NCBI RefSeq assembly: GCF_030272615.1
Contig: NC_081406.1
Coordinates: 211,952,997-212,016,996, forward strand
Reading direction: 5' to 3'
Length of the DNA stretch: 64,000 nt
DNA from: Cryptomeria japonica
Lineage: Eukaryota > Streptophyta > Pinopsida > Cupressales > Cupressaceae
The notes under the pieces are model-generated. The model ran no database searches. It saw nothing but the letters and a program-made list of their open reading frames with translations, and was not told where the DNA came from. Shown one piece after another: positions 1-10,132 of this stretch; within the stretch, counting starts at the first letter, position 1; each line of letters opens with the position of its first letter. The translations under genes were made by a program, and so were the position numbers.

Positions 1-3
1 CCT

Positions 4-453
4 GCTGCAAAAAATGAATCCACTATGAAATGCCCCCAAGAAAGAACACTTGAAGGGAAATAAACACATAATAGAAGATAGAGAAAAAGAGGGATCTACC
101 AACAGTGGGTGGGCCAATATGATGTGCAGTAGAGGATGTCTGCATGTTGTGTGTTACTGACATTGCAGTCAGCAATACAGGTGGGGATAACCACTGATGG
201 GGCACCGACAATATTTGCACCAGAACATTGACAACACCTGAAGAATAATACATTAAATATATAAAACATTAAATATATGAAAAGTGCAAGCATTGTAAAA
301 AAGGATGAACCTTTATTATGAACATTGATAGTATCAAGTATGATGTATTTTGGGTACTCAAAGTGATTAGCCAAAAAAATTGTCATCACCTAAAGTACAT
401 GCAACACCCTGATCATGGCCACCAATTTCATGAGGATGCATAAATTGTTGTAA
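4..453 (-). pseudogene. 3' exons of SET-domain gene (partial, runs off left edge)
   Basis: Read on the minus strand. One exon ends at 390 with a GT donor in phase 1; its 5' edge is unclear and lies near 453. The next exon, 237-100, follows a CTTCAG acceptor and ends at a GTAGAT donor. The phase-1 junction puts 237-100 in its only long open frame, a Pro/Ser/Thr-rich stretch containing SVPHQWLSPPV and HHIGPPTVG. Another acceptor (TTTTTTGCAG) abuts the window edge, so a further exon begins at position 4 and continues outside. These exons follow the exon split by element 1 (9215-9011 and 588-552) and belong to the SET-domain gene by strand, spacing and phase. No domain is recognised here. Splice sites are read by eye, and the linkage is inference. 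Confidence 0.4.
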
Positions 454-551
454 AAACAACACATATATATTTTAGTTAATGACATAAAAGAGTATAAAAT
501 ATAAACCATTATTGAACTTTTGTTCTATTTAAAGCTTTCATTACTACTTAC

Positions 552-588
552 TTGCAAGTTTTCTGTTGTCCAAATCAATTTTTGCACC
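552..588 (-). pseudogene. 3' half of a SET-gene exon split by element 1
   Basis: This 37-bp piece is the continuation of the exon at 9215-9011. If element 1 and one copy of its GCACC duplication are removed, the minus-strand frame continues without a stop through the residues QKLIWTTENLQ and ends exactly at a GTAAGT donor (551-546). The clean rejoining is strong evidence that both halves were one exon before the retrotransposon landed. Confidence 0.55.
584..588. repeat. Target-site duplication of element 1 (left copy, GCACC)
   Basis: GCACC directly precedes the left LTR (which starts TGTGTGGGAG at 589). The same five bases follow the right LTR at 9011-9015. Confidence 0.85.
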
Positions 589-2225
589 TGTGTGGGAGAA
601 AAAGTGACACTAAGCAAACATGCCCTAATCTCACTTTCAACCACACACTTGTGGAATACGAAAGAGCCTAGAGGTATCACACAATTGGCGACTTCTTCTT
701 GTGGAAGAGAGAGCCACGGGCTACCTATTAGGATTTCTATTCCTTTGTTATAATTGAAAGATGAAATGATGCAAGTTCAATCCCTAACCCCAAAGTGCAA
801 GTATGAACTAATAACAAGATTACAGAATTGAACTTAAATGATGGAAAGCTGTAAATACAAGGATGAGACAAGAATGCAAATGCATACCCGGAGTTAAAAT
901 CTGAGTGAAAATGTTCAGGACGGGGGCGCGGGCGCCACTGTCCTGAATCTGCCCCTGAAACTGCTCCGAAAACTGTTGTTTTGCACTCTGGAAAAGCTGT
1001 CAAAAATGCTGAAAATACTATCTGTCAGGAGGACCAGGGCGCCCAGTGCCCCTGTCCCAGGGACCAGGGCGCCCCACGCCCCTGTCCTGGTCTTTTTCTC
1101 TGAGATTTGGTGTGAAGTTCGGTCTCCGTCTGCTTCTCCCGGATCTGCAACCTGCGGCGTCATCCGAGTCCCGAAACCTGCACTTATATCTGAAAAGGTG
1201 TTTCGGCGGCTATATAGGGTTTTGCCTTAGTCAAACCCCCGCTTGGGTGATTTCCACCTCCACGAATAGCCAAGTTGTATTGTAAAATGTATTGTGTGTG
1301 CAGACCTAGTGTGTGTGCAAGGTCCTTAAATGCAAGAAAGCAAACTAGAGCAACCTAGAAAGTAAACCCTAATTGCTTGTAAATGATAATGTAAATGCTC
1401 TAAATCAAGATGCAAAGTGATCTAAAGCATGAATAAAGGATATATTGAAGCTTATGCAAAGACATGAAAACAACATGAAATCATACCCAACCCCAAGGGA
1501 GGAGTACAAGCCAATCTTCAGTCGGTAATTTCCTATTGTTCTTCAATGTCTTCCAAGCCCTAAATGGATGAATGAATTTGATAAGTGCTTGATAGAGGAA
1601 TGTTGAATATTGTTGAAGTCTTCAAAGATCTTCTCTTTCGCTGCATAAAAGGTCCTCCAAAGCCAAAATTCCGATCCTTTCAAATGAAGAAAGAGAGCTC
1701 TTATATATGAAACCCTAGGTCGTAAATTCGTATTTTGGCCAACCTAGAGATTGAATATCCCACCAATTTCTTGGGGTTAAGCTTTATTTTATGATTGGAT
1801 CATGCTCCCAAAATTTCGGGAAAAATGTCCGGGACCATGTGCACCGGGCGCCACGGTCCCGACAACTTTTCACCAAATTTTCAGAGCCGTCGGATATGAT
1901 GATTTTAGAGAGAATCCCGAAGTTACAGGTGATTTCGAGATGTTTTGGCCCCCGAAATCAAGCCCCCAAGTTCGAAATAGGACCTAATTAGGGTTTTTGA
2001 TTGAATGATGTATTGGAAGAATAAAATGAAAGGGGCACACTTTAATGAAAGGGCCCAACTTTATGATGTGGGAGATGATGAAATAGAACCTTAGACCTAA
2101 TTAATTTGATTAATTAAGTGCTCAAGGGGAAATGCAATGCAAAATGTAAAATGCACTAAGGCGGGTGCTAAACTAGGTGTGAAATTGTACCACCCTAGCA
2201 AGTGTGTACAATTTACGACACTACA
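589..2225 (-). repeat. Element 1 3' LTR
   Basis: 1637 bp, starting TGTGTGGGAG and ending CGACACTACA on the plus strand. It matches 7342-9010 nearly base for base. It is 32 bp shorter than the right LTR, largely because the GC-rich tandem block at about 1030-1092 has two units rather than three. ORFs inside it are by-products of this GC-rich block. Confidence 0.9.
1030..1092. repeat. GC-rich tandem units in element 1 LTR (two units)
   Basis: Two imperfect units built on GGACCAGGGCGCCC followed by a GCCCCTGTCC-type half. Each unit can fold on itself. The right LTR and the solo LTR carry three units (about 7783-7880 and 37853-37943). The block stands out as GC-rich in otherwise AT-rich DNA. Confidence 0.75.
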
Positions 2226-2240
2226 TTTAGCCCCCACTTT
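2226..2240 (-). promoter_or_regulatory. Element 1 polypurine tract
   Basis: The complement reads AAAGTGGGGGCTAAA directly upstream (in the minus sense) of the 3' LTR. This is the position where plus-strand DNA priming occurs in LTR elements. It resembles the tracts of elements 2 and 3. Confidence 0.75.
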
Positions 2241-3809
2241 AGCGGTCATATGAACACTACGTGCATATGCAAGATAAAGTACAGAAAAGTAAACATTATT
2301 TGAAAAAGGATATATCCATAAGTCTGTTGAACGAAGCCCCCAGCGGTATCTGCAGTACACAGTTAGGAACCGCACCCTACAAAACACACGTTAGATCACA
2401 AAATCACCTAATGCTTACTAAGGAAGGTGATGAAAATTCGAGGGTAGCTATATGCCCCCCCCTGTTTCGGCTTGCTAATTTTAGTGAGTTGAAACAAGGT
2501 ATCATGTTTACCACTTCGAATTGTTAAAGAATATTGATGACAAATGCTCACAAGAAGATTTGATATGAGATCAAAAACTAATGGAGAATCATTTGGTAAG
2601 AAATAGGACTAAATCTCAATTCCAACACAACAAAGAGTGTGAGGATTTGAGAGTTCTCTAACACAAGATGAAGGATGTAAACATGGACTTCTCGCCCCTA
2701 GATCTTGTCTAGGTGATCCATGGGAAAAGGACATGGAAAACTAGCCCCTAGAGTCTGTCTAGGTGATCCATGAAAGGGAGGAGAGTGAGAAAGTCTAGCC
2801 TTATGCTGTTAGTTCCACTCAACCTCGTGCATGTGTGTGTAAGTGAGGTTAGAAGCATCTCATAGGAGTCTATGCCCAAGTATGCTACAACCTGTATATG
2901 TATAGTGCAAAAGCGTGACATCTTGCTCTAAGAGTCTGTGCTCTGGTTCTGAGAATAATCAGCTTGCATAAAAGAAAAATGGAGACATCTCGCTCTAAGA
3001 GTCTGTGCTCTGGTTCCGAGAATGACCCATTGCTCAAAAAGTGTAATGTTTATGTCATAAGCAAAGTAGAACAAGGATACCTACCTTCATCACAAAAGAA
3101 GATACCCCAAAAATGTAACAATGTCATAGATCCAAGCAAGAGAGTTTTGCACTCTTTAAGCAAGGATAAGATAGTTGAAAAGGGATATCTTGTAGTATGT
3201 GTAAAGGAGATCCTTAGAGGAGAAGAGATCTTTGTACAAAAGACATCTATCCCAAAGAGGAATTGTCTTAGACAAATATAACATCTTCTAGAATAAGACA
3301 AAGAAGAGAATAAGAATGCAATACTTCGTTCTTTTGCGAGGTGAAAGTGATTCTTAATGAAGGATGACACTTTTTTTAACCCAATTGGGAGAGTGAATTC
3401 ATTATAGATGTATTTTACCAAGTGCAAAAGAGGTTGTAGTCAAGGACTTACACCTCTTGTAAGAGAGAATCCTTGAACCAACAACAACAAATGCATACAA
3501 GGAATAACATCAAATAATAAAGTTCACACCATCCACGGAATAGGAAAAAGTGGATCCTTAGATAAAAATAAGGAAAGATCATTGCCTCAATGAGGACTTA
3601 CACAATCTTCTAGGAAGAGATTTGGACATAAGAAAAAGAAGAGATGTATGAAATCACTCTTGTCCCCATAGGAACAAGAAAATTAGGCTATTATGTTGCT
3701 TCAAAAAATATGATTGCACTTGAAATTGTACCATCATGAATGACAATGAGCCCCCAGTAAATGAGCTACCAATGTCACATAATGATGAGCAACATAATAG
3801 CCATTAATG
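2241..3809. other. Element 1 non-coding 3' region with short duplications
   Basis: About 1.6 kb between the protease/G-patch ORF and the 3' LTR with no supported gene. It contains a duplicated segment centred on TAGCCCCTAGA...GTCTAGGTGATCCATG (about 2690-2775). A second duplicated segment, CTCTAAGAGTCTGTGCTCTGGTTC-like (core split to respect length), occurs at about 2926-2960 and 2990-3025. ACTTACACCTCTTGTAAG-type and ACTTACACAATCTTCTAGG-type motifs near 3450 and 3597 may be further diverged copies. Small ORFs at 2964-3281 and 3050-3427 overlap on opposite strands and show no family features. Confidence 0.5.
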
Positions 3810-5747
3810 TTATTTAAAGACATGATAGATTGAATGAGGTATTTGAATATGACACGCTAAATGCTCAACTATAAGTGAGATCAAAAATATGTATAAAATG
3901 ATAAAAATTGAAGAAGAAAAATCACAAGAAATCTTAGAAGAGGGATGAGTGTAATTTATTAGAGCCTTATCCCTGAGGAAAAGGACTTTATGATGAATAG
4001 GAGATAAAGATTCATAAGTGGATTTAGAAATTTGAGGGGAGTCATAAAGACATTTGTTCTTCGCCAAGATTTCCTTATGAGGGGAATGAGAGTTGATAGA
4101 AGTAGAAGATGATTTAGTTGAAGTGAGGTCATCACTACTAAATATAGCATTCACATTAAGAGATGGTCTTTTAGATGCCTTAGTGCATTTGCAGGGATTA
4201 TAGCCAAGTCCAAAGGCATAATTGTGAAAATTAGTCTCTAGAGGAACTTTTATCCCTTGTTCATGAGCACCACAACCATTTCCATGATACCCATGCTTAG
4301 AAAAAATGCGAAAACCACGACCATAACGATCAGCCATTTCAGGAAGAGAAGGTGGTTTTTCATAAGACAAAGAATCAAACTCTTCATAATTAGAGGTGTG
4401 AGGAGAAGAAGTTTGAAAAGCGGCCACAAAATTATTGCTCATAGGTTCAAGTAAGACTGATTGATTTTTAGTTTCTTCCTTTTCTTTAACTTTAAGCGCT
4501 CTAGGAGGAACCCTATACTCACCTACAATGGTGGGATTAAAATCAAGAGATCCCCAATCATCTTCTACGAGAACCTTCTCAGGATCAAAAGCCTTTTCAT
4601 GTGTAGACTCAAGTCGAGAAGGATCTTCTTCAGGAGCTTTAGACTCATCCAAAGAATTTTGATTATCAGAGGGTGATGATTCATCCATAGGTATCTTGTT
4701 TAATGAGTCATCACTAGAAGAGGAAGGCTTAGAAGAACTCCCTTTGGAAGTAGATGTTTGCAAACAAGCCTGAAGTTTAGTATCACCTATCAAGGTATAT
4801 GTCTTATTGTTATAAATGAATTTAACTTGTCTATGCAATGTAGAGGGGACAACTTGCATACCGTGAATCCAAGGTCTCCCTAATAACAAGTTGTATGTTA
4901 GACTTCCCGACATAACATGGATAGGAGTAGGCAAAGTAACAGGTCCCACTGTGACGGGTAAGGTGATAATACCTAATGAAGACTTAGCCACATTATCAAA
5001 GCCTCGAATGGGACGAGAGTCAGGCTCAATAAGGGATGTATCCACATTCATCTTATGCAATAGATTAATGCTACACACATTAAGGCCAGAGCCATTATCT
5101 ACTAGTGTTCATCTTATAGCCGTGTCATTTATGATAACCACAATCATCAAGGGATCATATTGTTGTTGAATTTCACTAGTAGGCAACTCATCTTGGGTAA
5201 ACACAATTTGAGCTTTAGGATTCATCATAGAGTCAACTAAAGACACTATATTACTAGATGTATTAGGTGGAGGAACATTCAAATCTTTCAAGGCATCTTG
5301 TAACATTCCATGATGAGCGGAAGAAGTTTGGATCAAATCCCAAAGGGATATCTTAGCAGGGGTAGCTTTAAGTTGTTCTATGAGATCATATTCCTTACCA
5401 AGAACTTGTGAAATACGAGGAGCTTGAGGAAGAATAGGTTGGGAAGGAGGAAGTGAAGTTGGAATAACTGGAGGAGGATTAGGTTGCCTATTGTTTCTTG
5501 TGTTATAGGTATGGGCAACCGCATGATAACTCTCTCTAGTCAGTTGCTTAGCATATTCATAAGGGCTCTTAGAAGAATAACCTCCTTGCACAGTAATAAT
5601 AGGTTTCTTAGGAGTGCAAAAAGAATCATTAGCATAACCACCTTGAACCACTAAGATAGGCTTATTTAAAGGTTGAGAATTTTGAGAAGAACAAGCACCT
5701 TGGATAGTGAAGAGAGGTTTGTTAGGTGTTTCATTCACACGTATCAA
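3810..5747 (-). pseudogene. Element 1 protease / G-patch polyprotein remnant
   Basis: Two open stretches in one minus-strand frame (5747-5109 and 5078-3810) are separated by a TGA at 5111-5109. The N-terminal part is repetitive and Pro/Gln-rich, followed by a segment (YDLIEQLKATPAKISL) that parallels one just before the protease of element 2. The protease-like domain has the LVDNGSGLNV motif just after the TGA and the flap/core motif LLLGRPWIH, as in Ty3-type aspartic proteases. The usual D-[TS]-G triad is not exact. Further on, RGFRIFSKHGYHGNGCG and a later GLGY resemble a G-patch. There is no reverse transcriptase after it. The 5747 start is a TTG, so the true start probably depended on the preceding ORF. 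Homology to element 2 is clear; activity is very unlikely. Confidence 0.7.
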
Positions 5748-6904
5748 ATTGATTGAGGATGGTTCAGAGGAATGAACAAAAGTGTTGGAAGAATTATGAT
5801 AGTCTTCTCTTGCACTAAAATCTTATCATGGATTAAATCAATTTTAGGAGAGAGACAAGGAATAGGCATTGATGTTCTAGTAGGAAGAGTAATACTAGGA
5901 AAGGTCATATCATCCTTTATCATCAAAGGATCTACATGGGGAATAAACTCTCTAGGAGAAGGATCAACATTACTCTCTAAAGTCTCACTTTTGAGAGGGA
6001 GATCTTTGAAAGAAATGTTAACCATCTTGCTTTGAACTAGGGTTTCCTTATGAGTAGAACCAAGTTGAGGAGAGGGAGATGCTTTATTTTTAGAGGGAGA
6101 ATAATTGATATTCAAGGAAGGTGAGAAACTATCAAGGGAGAGAGAATAATCTACACCTTCTTCTAATGGTTCATCCCAAATAGTGAGGTTGTTGAAAGGA
6201 ATGTTTGAAGTATTGTCAATTTCGGGAGAGGAGATAACATTGTTTATTAATTCCTCATCCTTAGGAGGGAGAGCATCAATAGATGTGTTAAACTCAGCAG
6301 ATGTGTTAAACTCATCCTCTTTCCTCAAAATATGTTCAATATGGTCTTTAGGGGAGAGAGAATTAAGGAAATTGCTTATTATTTCATCTTCTTTTTCTAA
6401 GGGATGCTTATGGGTAAGACAAACTTTAGGAGAAGGGTAAGCATTTATCATTAATTCATCATCTCTAGTGGGAATTTTATTAGAAAAGGAAATGCCATCA
6501 ATAGGAAATGTAGGGATCATGTCATCTTCTTGCACAAAAGGATCCTCATGAAGGGAGTGTTTTTTAGGAGGAACATGAACATATTTCTCCAAAGATTCAC
6601 GCTTAGGAAGGAGATCTTTGAAAGAAGTGTTCATAACCTCTTGTTGCACTAACATGCCCCCATTGGAAGTACCAACTTTAGGAGAAAATAATTCAATGTC
6701 CATCAATACCTTTTCACTTAGAGAGGCATCATGGAGGGAAGGTGAAGTAACATTAAGAAAGGTGTTTATGATATCATTCTCTTCCTCTAGGATAGCTAAA
6801 TAGGAAGGGCACATTTTAGGAGAATTATCAAGATCACTCTTAAAGACTTCATCCTTAGAGCATGGGAGAGTCTCAAAGGGATTAGTAGAAACTATTTTAG
6901 GCAC
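5744..6904 (-). CDS. Element 1 Ser/Pro-rich ORF of unknown function
   Basis: A 386-residue open frame on the minus strand, beginning with an ATG 417 bp inside the primer-binding site. It is the first ORF of the element, in the position normally held by gag. It contains loosely repeated blocks with the pattern (L/S)SPK...EDE(I/F)...N, for example FLNSLSPKDH, and is rich in Ser, Pro, Asp and Glu. I see no gag core, zinc knuckle or other named domain. It ends next to the TTG start of the following ORF in another frame, suggesting either frameshifting or an old indel. It could be a highly diverged gag or filler sequence. Confidence 0.5.
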   Translation of the reverse strand: MPKIVSTNPFETLPCSKDEVFKSDLDNSPKMCPSYLAILEEENDIINTFLNVTSPSLHDASLSEKVLMDIELFSPKVGTSNGGMLVQQEVMNTSFKDLLPKRESLEKYVHVPPKKHSLHEDPFVQEDDMIPTFPIDGISFSNKIPTRDDELMINAYPSPKVCLTHKHPLEKEDEIISNFLNSLSPKDHIEHILRKEDEFNTSAEFNTSIDALPPKDEELINNVISSPEIDNTSNIPFNNLTIWDEPLEEGVDYSLSLDSFSPSLNINYSPSKNKASPSPQLGSTHKETLVQSKMVNISFKDLPLKSETLESNVDPSPREFIPHVDPLMIKDDMTFPSITLPTRTSMPIPCLSPKIDLIHDKILVQEKTIIILPTLLFIPLNHPQSI

Positions 6905-7320
6905 TAAAATGTTGTTATAGATGGGGGGAGGTTATTTAGAAGAAGGAAAAATTGAAACAAGGGAAGCCAACCCATTATCACATCTATGAAATAAATGCAT
7001 CATGACAACAATTTTCCTCTTTCAAATGATAACACATGCAAAATAGAAGGAAATGTTCAATTTTAACCAATGCAAGCACTTAGAATGTAGATTTAGAAAA
7101 TGAAATTTATGATTCAAATGAGTTCCTCAATCAGATTTGAAATTATTGATCCAAATTAAGCTATCCACAAGTTTAACTTTGAATTGAAAAATTAGGGTTT
7201 TAGCAAAAATTTCCTCTAAATTTTTGAATCTTGCAAGAAATTGAAACTTGTAAATACAAATTTGAATTTGAACTAGCATAAACACCCAAATTTGAAAACA
7301 TAAATTAGAGAAGATTGGAG

Positions 7321-7338
7321 TTCACGTCGGGTTCACCA
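7321..7338 (-). promoter_or_regulatory. Element 1 primer-binding site (tRNA-Trp)
   Basis: The minus strand reads TGGTGAACCCGACGTGAA, three bases inside the 5' LTR. From memory this is complementary to the 3' 18 bases (including CCA) of plant cytosolic tRNA-Trp. The same 18 bases occur at the equivalent place in element 2. Confidence 0.8.
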
Positions 7339-7341
7339 AAA

Positions 7342-9010
7342 TGTGTGGGAGAAAAAGTGACACTAAGCAAACATGCCCTAATCTCACTTTCAACCACACA
7401 CTTGTGGAATACGAAAGAGCCTAGAGGTATCACACAATTGGCTACTTCTTCTTGTGGAAGAGAGAGCCATGGGCTACCTATTAGGATTTCTATTCCTTTG
7501 TTGTAATTGAAAGATGAAATGATGCAAGTTCAATCCCTAACCCCAAAGTGCAAGTATGAACTAATAACAAGATTACAGAATTGAACTTAAATGATGGAAA
7601 GCTGTAAATAAAAGGATGAGACAAGAATGCAAATGCGTACCCGAAGTTAAAATCTGAGTGAAAATGTTCAGGACGGGGGCGCGGGCGCCACTGTCCTGAA
7701 TCTGCCCCTGAAACTGCTCCGAAAACTGCTGTTTTGCACTCTGGAAAAGCTGTCAAAAATGCTGAAAATACTGTCTGTCAGGAGGACCAGGGCACCCAGC
7801 GCCATTGTCCCAGGGACCAGGGCACCTAGCGCCCCTATCCTGGTAGGACCAGGGTGCCCCACGCCCCTGTCCTGGTCTTTTGCTCTGAGATTTGGTGTGA
7901 AGTTTGGTCTCCGTCTGCTTCTCCCGGATCTGCAACCTGTGGCGTCGTCCGAGTCCCGAAACCTGCACTTATATCTGAAAAGGTGTTTGGGTGGCTATAT
8001 AGGGTTTTGCCTTAGTCAAACCCCCGCTTCAGTGATTTCCACCTCCACGAATAGCCAAGTTGTATTGTAAAATGTATTGTGTGTGCAGACCTAGTGTGTG
8101 TGCAAGGTCCTTAAATGCAAGAAAGCAAACTAGAGCAACCTAGAAAGTAAACCCTAATTGCTTGTAAATGATAATGTAAATGCTCTAAATCAAGATGCAA
8201 AGTGATCTAAAGCATGAATAAAGGATATATTGAAGCTTATGCAAAGACATGAAAACAACATGAAATCATACTCAACCCCAAGGGAGGAGTACAAGCCAAT
8301 CTTCAGTCGGTAATCTCCTATTGTTCTTCAATGTCTTCCAAGCCCTAAATGGACGAATGAATTTGATAAGTGCTTGATAGAGGAATGTTGAATATTGTTG
8401 AAGTCTTCAAATATCTTCTCTTTCGCTGCATAAAAGGTCCTCCAAAGCCAAAATTCCGATCCTTTCAAATGAAGAAAGAGAGCTCTTATATATGAAACCC
8501 TAGGTCGTAAATTCGTATTTTGGCCGACCTAGAGATTGAATATCCTGCCAATTTCTTGGGGTTAAGCTTTATTTTATGATTGGATCGTGCTCCCAAAATT
8601 TTGGGAAAAATGTCCAGGACCATGTGCACCGGGCACCATGGTCCCGACAACTTTTCACCAAATTTTCAGGGCCGTCGGATATGATGATTTTAGAGAGAAT
8701 CCCGAAGTTATAGGTGATTTCGAGATGTTTTGACCCCCAAAATCAAGCCCCCAAGTTTGAAATAGGACCTAATTAGGGTTTTTGATTGAATGATGTATTG
8801 GAAGAATAAAATGAAAGGGGCACACTTTAATGAAAGGGCCCAACTTTATGATCTGGGAGATGATGAAATAGAACCTTAGACCTAATTAATTTCCTTAATT
8901 AAGTGCTCAAGGGGAAATGCAATGCAAAATGTAAAATGCACTAAGGCGGGTGCTAAACTAGGTGTGAAATTGTACCACCCTAGCAAGTGCATACAATTTA
9001 CGACGCTACA
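7342..9010 (-). repeat. Element 1 5' LTR
   Basis: 1669 bp and nearly identical to 589-2225. It contains three units of the GC-rich block (about 7783-7880). In the sense direction, a TATATAAG box (complement of 8485-8492) lies about 520 bases into the LTR. Confidence 0.9.
8486..8492 (-). promoter_or_regulatory. Candidate TATA box in element 1 5' LTR
   Basis: The complement reads TATATAA inside CATATATAAGAGCTC, a conserved spot in all three LTR copies of this family. Its position within the LTR fits a U3 promoter. Transcription start was not determined. Confidence 0.45.
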
Positions 9011-9015
9011 GCACC
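9011..9015. repeat. Target-site duplication of element 1 (right copy, GCACC)
   Basis: GCACC follows the right LTR end CGACGCTACA and equals 584-588. Confidence 0.85.
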
Positions 9016-9215
9016 CTCTCTCGTATCTCATCAATCTGAGGCTCCATGGATACCAAAGAAACAACCTCTCTACTAATTCTTCTAATAGACTTTTTTATCA
9101 ATTCCATAGGGTTTGTAAAATTTACAGGGTCATTGTCACTCGATCCTATTGAGTCCACATCCTTAGAGAGGTGCTCAGGTACTGCAGCTCCCTTTCCCTT
9201 TCCCCGAATATCTGT
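9011..9215 (-). pseudogene. SET-gene exon, 5' part (interrupted by element 1)
   Basis: Minus-strand exon following a TTGTCACAG acceptor. It opens with TDIRGKGKGAAVPEH, then an Ile/Arg/Glu-rich, probably helical, segment ending in EPQIDEIRERV. It is phase 0 with the preceding exon (9392-9330). Element 1 inserted at its 3' end, and the frame resumes at 588-552. The helical segment might mediate dimerisation, but this is a guess. Confidence 0.55.
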
Positions 9216-9329
9216 CTGTGACAAGAATATCATTAACAATTACAAAATTAGTCTAAAACACTCAAAAAAAGAACATAATAATGTAATAGTTTACTTCTAT
9301 CTAATTTGTACAATTACAATGAGGTTTAC

Positions 9330-9392
9330 CTTCTCGGTAGAAGTGTCATGACCTACATCCCTGTTTGCGCTATGTGATGGATCCATGTCGCC
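9330..9392 (-). pseudogene. SET-gene short exon (21 codons)
   Basis: A TTTGTCACAG acceptor precedes the exon and a GTAAAC donor follows it. The 63 bases translate without a stop (GDMDPSHSANRD...) and keep phase 0 with both neighbours, which supports a real spliced gene. Confidence 0.5.
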
Positions 9393-9524
9393 CTGTGACA
9401 AAGAAAAAATATAAAAACGTTAGCAAAATTAAACCAATAGACTTAGGAAAAAAATTCATAATAAACTGGTATATTGGAGTCATTAATTGGAGGTTGGTTA
9501 ATTTAAATGGTATATAGTACATAC

Positions 9525-10132
9525 CACCCCCATGATAGTAAGTTTGTTTGTATCTATACGATTCAAATTATAATTGATTAGCAACTCTTCCCCTGCACTT
9601 ATTGATTTTATCGCACTTACGAATACATGATTTCCCTCGTGCGCCTTAAATATTCAATTGGGTTGTTTATTAGTTGAACCAGGTCGCGTACTATTTATAA
9701 AACCTGCAATCTTCCCTGTTGATTTTGGCCTTCCATCAATGCATACAACCACTCGTTTATTTTGATCATTATCTTTTTGTTGTATATAATTTGTTGATAG
9801 TACTTACCTACACATACTTTTTTTATATCAAACAATCTACATCCAATTATTGTAATTATAACAAGGTGTGACAAACTCCATCAATTCAACAACTTTTTGT
9901 AACAAACCCTTATGTCATCCATGGAAAATAGGCCCAAACCATTTAACAACAAAGGTGCTATGCGATATATCCTATTGTTAACACAAAAATTGGTGTTTAT
10001 TGGAGGAAGTTCCTTGGGTACCCATTGTTTCTGTAGATGTTTGTACCTCAAGGGCACCTCAATGTCACCTTTGGTCTCATCATCATAAGAACATGACCCC
10101 CCTTGAGCAAGGAAGACACATCTGACAAATAC
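9525..10132 (-). pseudogene. SET-domain (protein lysine methyltransferase-type) region
   Basis: SET domains transfer methyl groups from S-adenosylmethionine to lysines, usually on histones. The minus-strand N-lobe (10132-9808) reads LLLNGLGLFSMDDIRV, matching the GxGLFA...I core. The C-lobe (9772-9525) has GKIAGFINSTRPGS, then NKQPN followed by a TGA at the position of the family's conserved Cys (RFINxxxxPNC). It then reads HVFVSAIKSISAGEELLINY, matching the closing GEEL...Y motif. A GTATGT donor at 9524 is in phase 0 with the next exon. The N-lobe end seems to need an indel to stay open, and the apparent intron between lobes is only about 35 bases, so the copy is damaged. It lies in the same direction downstream of the CACTA transposase. 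It could be a second CACTA gene, a captured host gene, or an unrelated older gene. Confidence 0.7.

Larger units (their letters stand above)
589..9010 (-). mobile_element. Element 1: non-autonomous Ty3/gypsy-type LTR retrotransposon
   Basis: An 8.4-kb element with two near-identical LTRs (589-2225 and 7342-9010), both with TG...CA ends, flanked by the 5-bp duplication GCACC. The sense strand is minus: a primer-binding site abuts the right LTR (7321-7338) and a purine tract abuts the left LTR (complement of 2226-2240). The internal 5.1 kb holds a Ser/Pro-rich ORF, then a retroviral-type protease remnant followed by a G-patch-like segment. No reverse transcriptase, RNase H or integrase motif is seen in any frame, so it must be moved in trans. 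Its protease region resembles that of element 2 and it uses the same tRNA-Trp primer site, which makes a relative of element 2 the likely helper (inference). A solo LTR of the same family lies at 37421-39081. Confidence 0.9.

Noticed and set aside
976-1285. Plus-strand Pro/Ala-rich ORFs in the element 1 LTR (also near 7759-8070 and 37732-37956)
   Set aside because: They are produced by the GC-rich tandem block inside LTRs and vary with unit number.
3050-3427. Overlapping opposite-strand ORFs (2964-3281 plus, 3050-3427 minus) as genes
   Set aside because: They lie in the non-coding 3' part of element 1 with no domain and no compatible start context.
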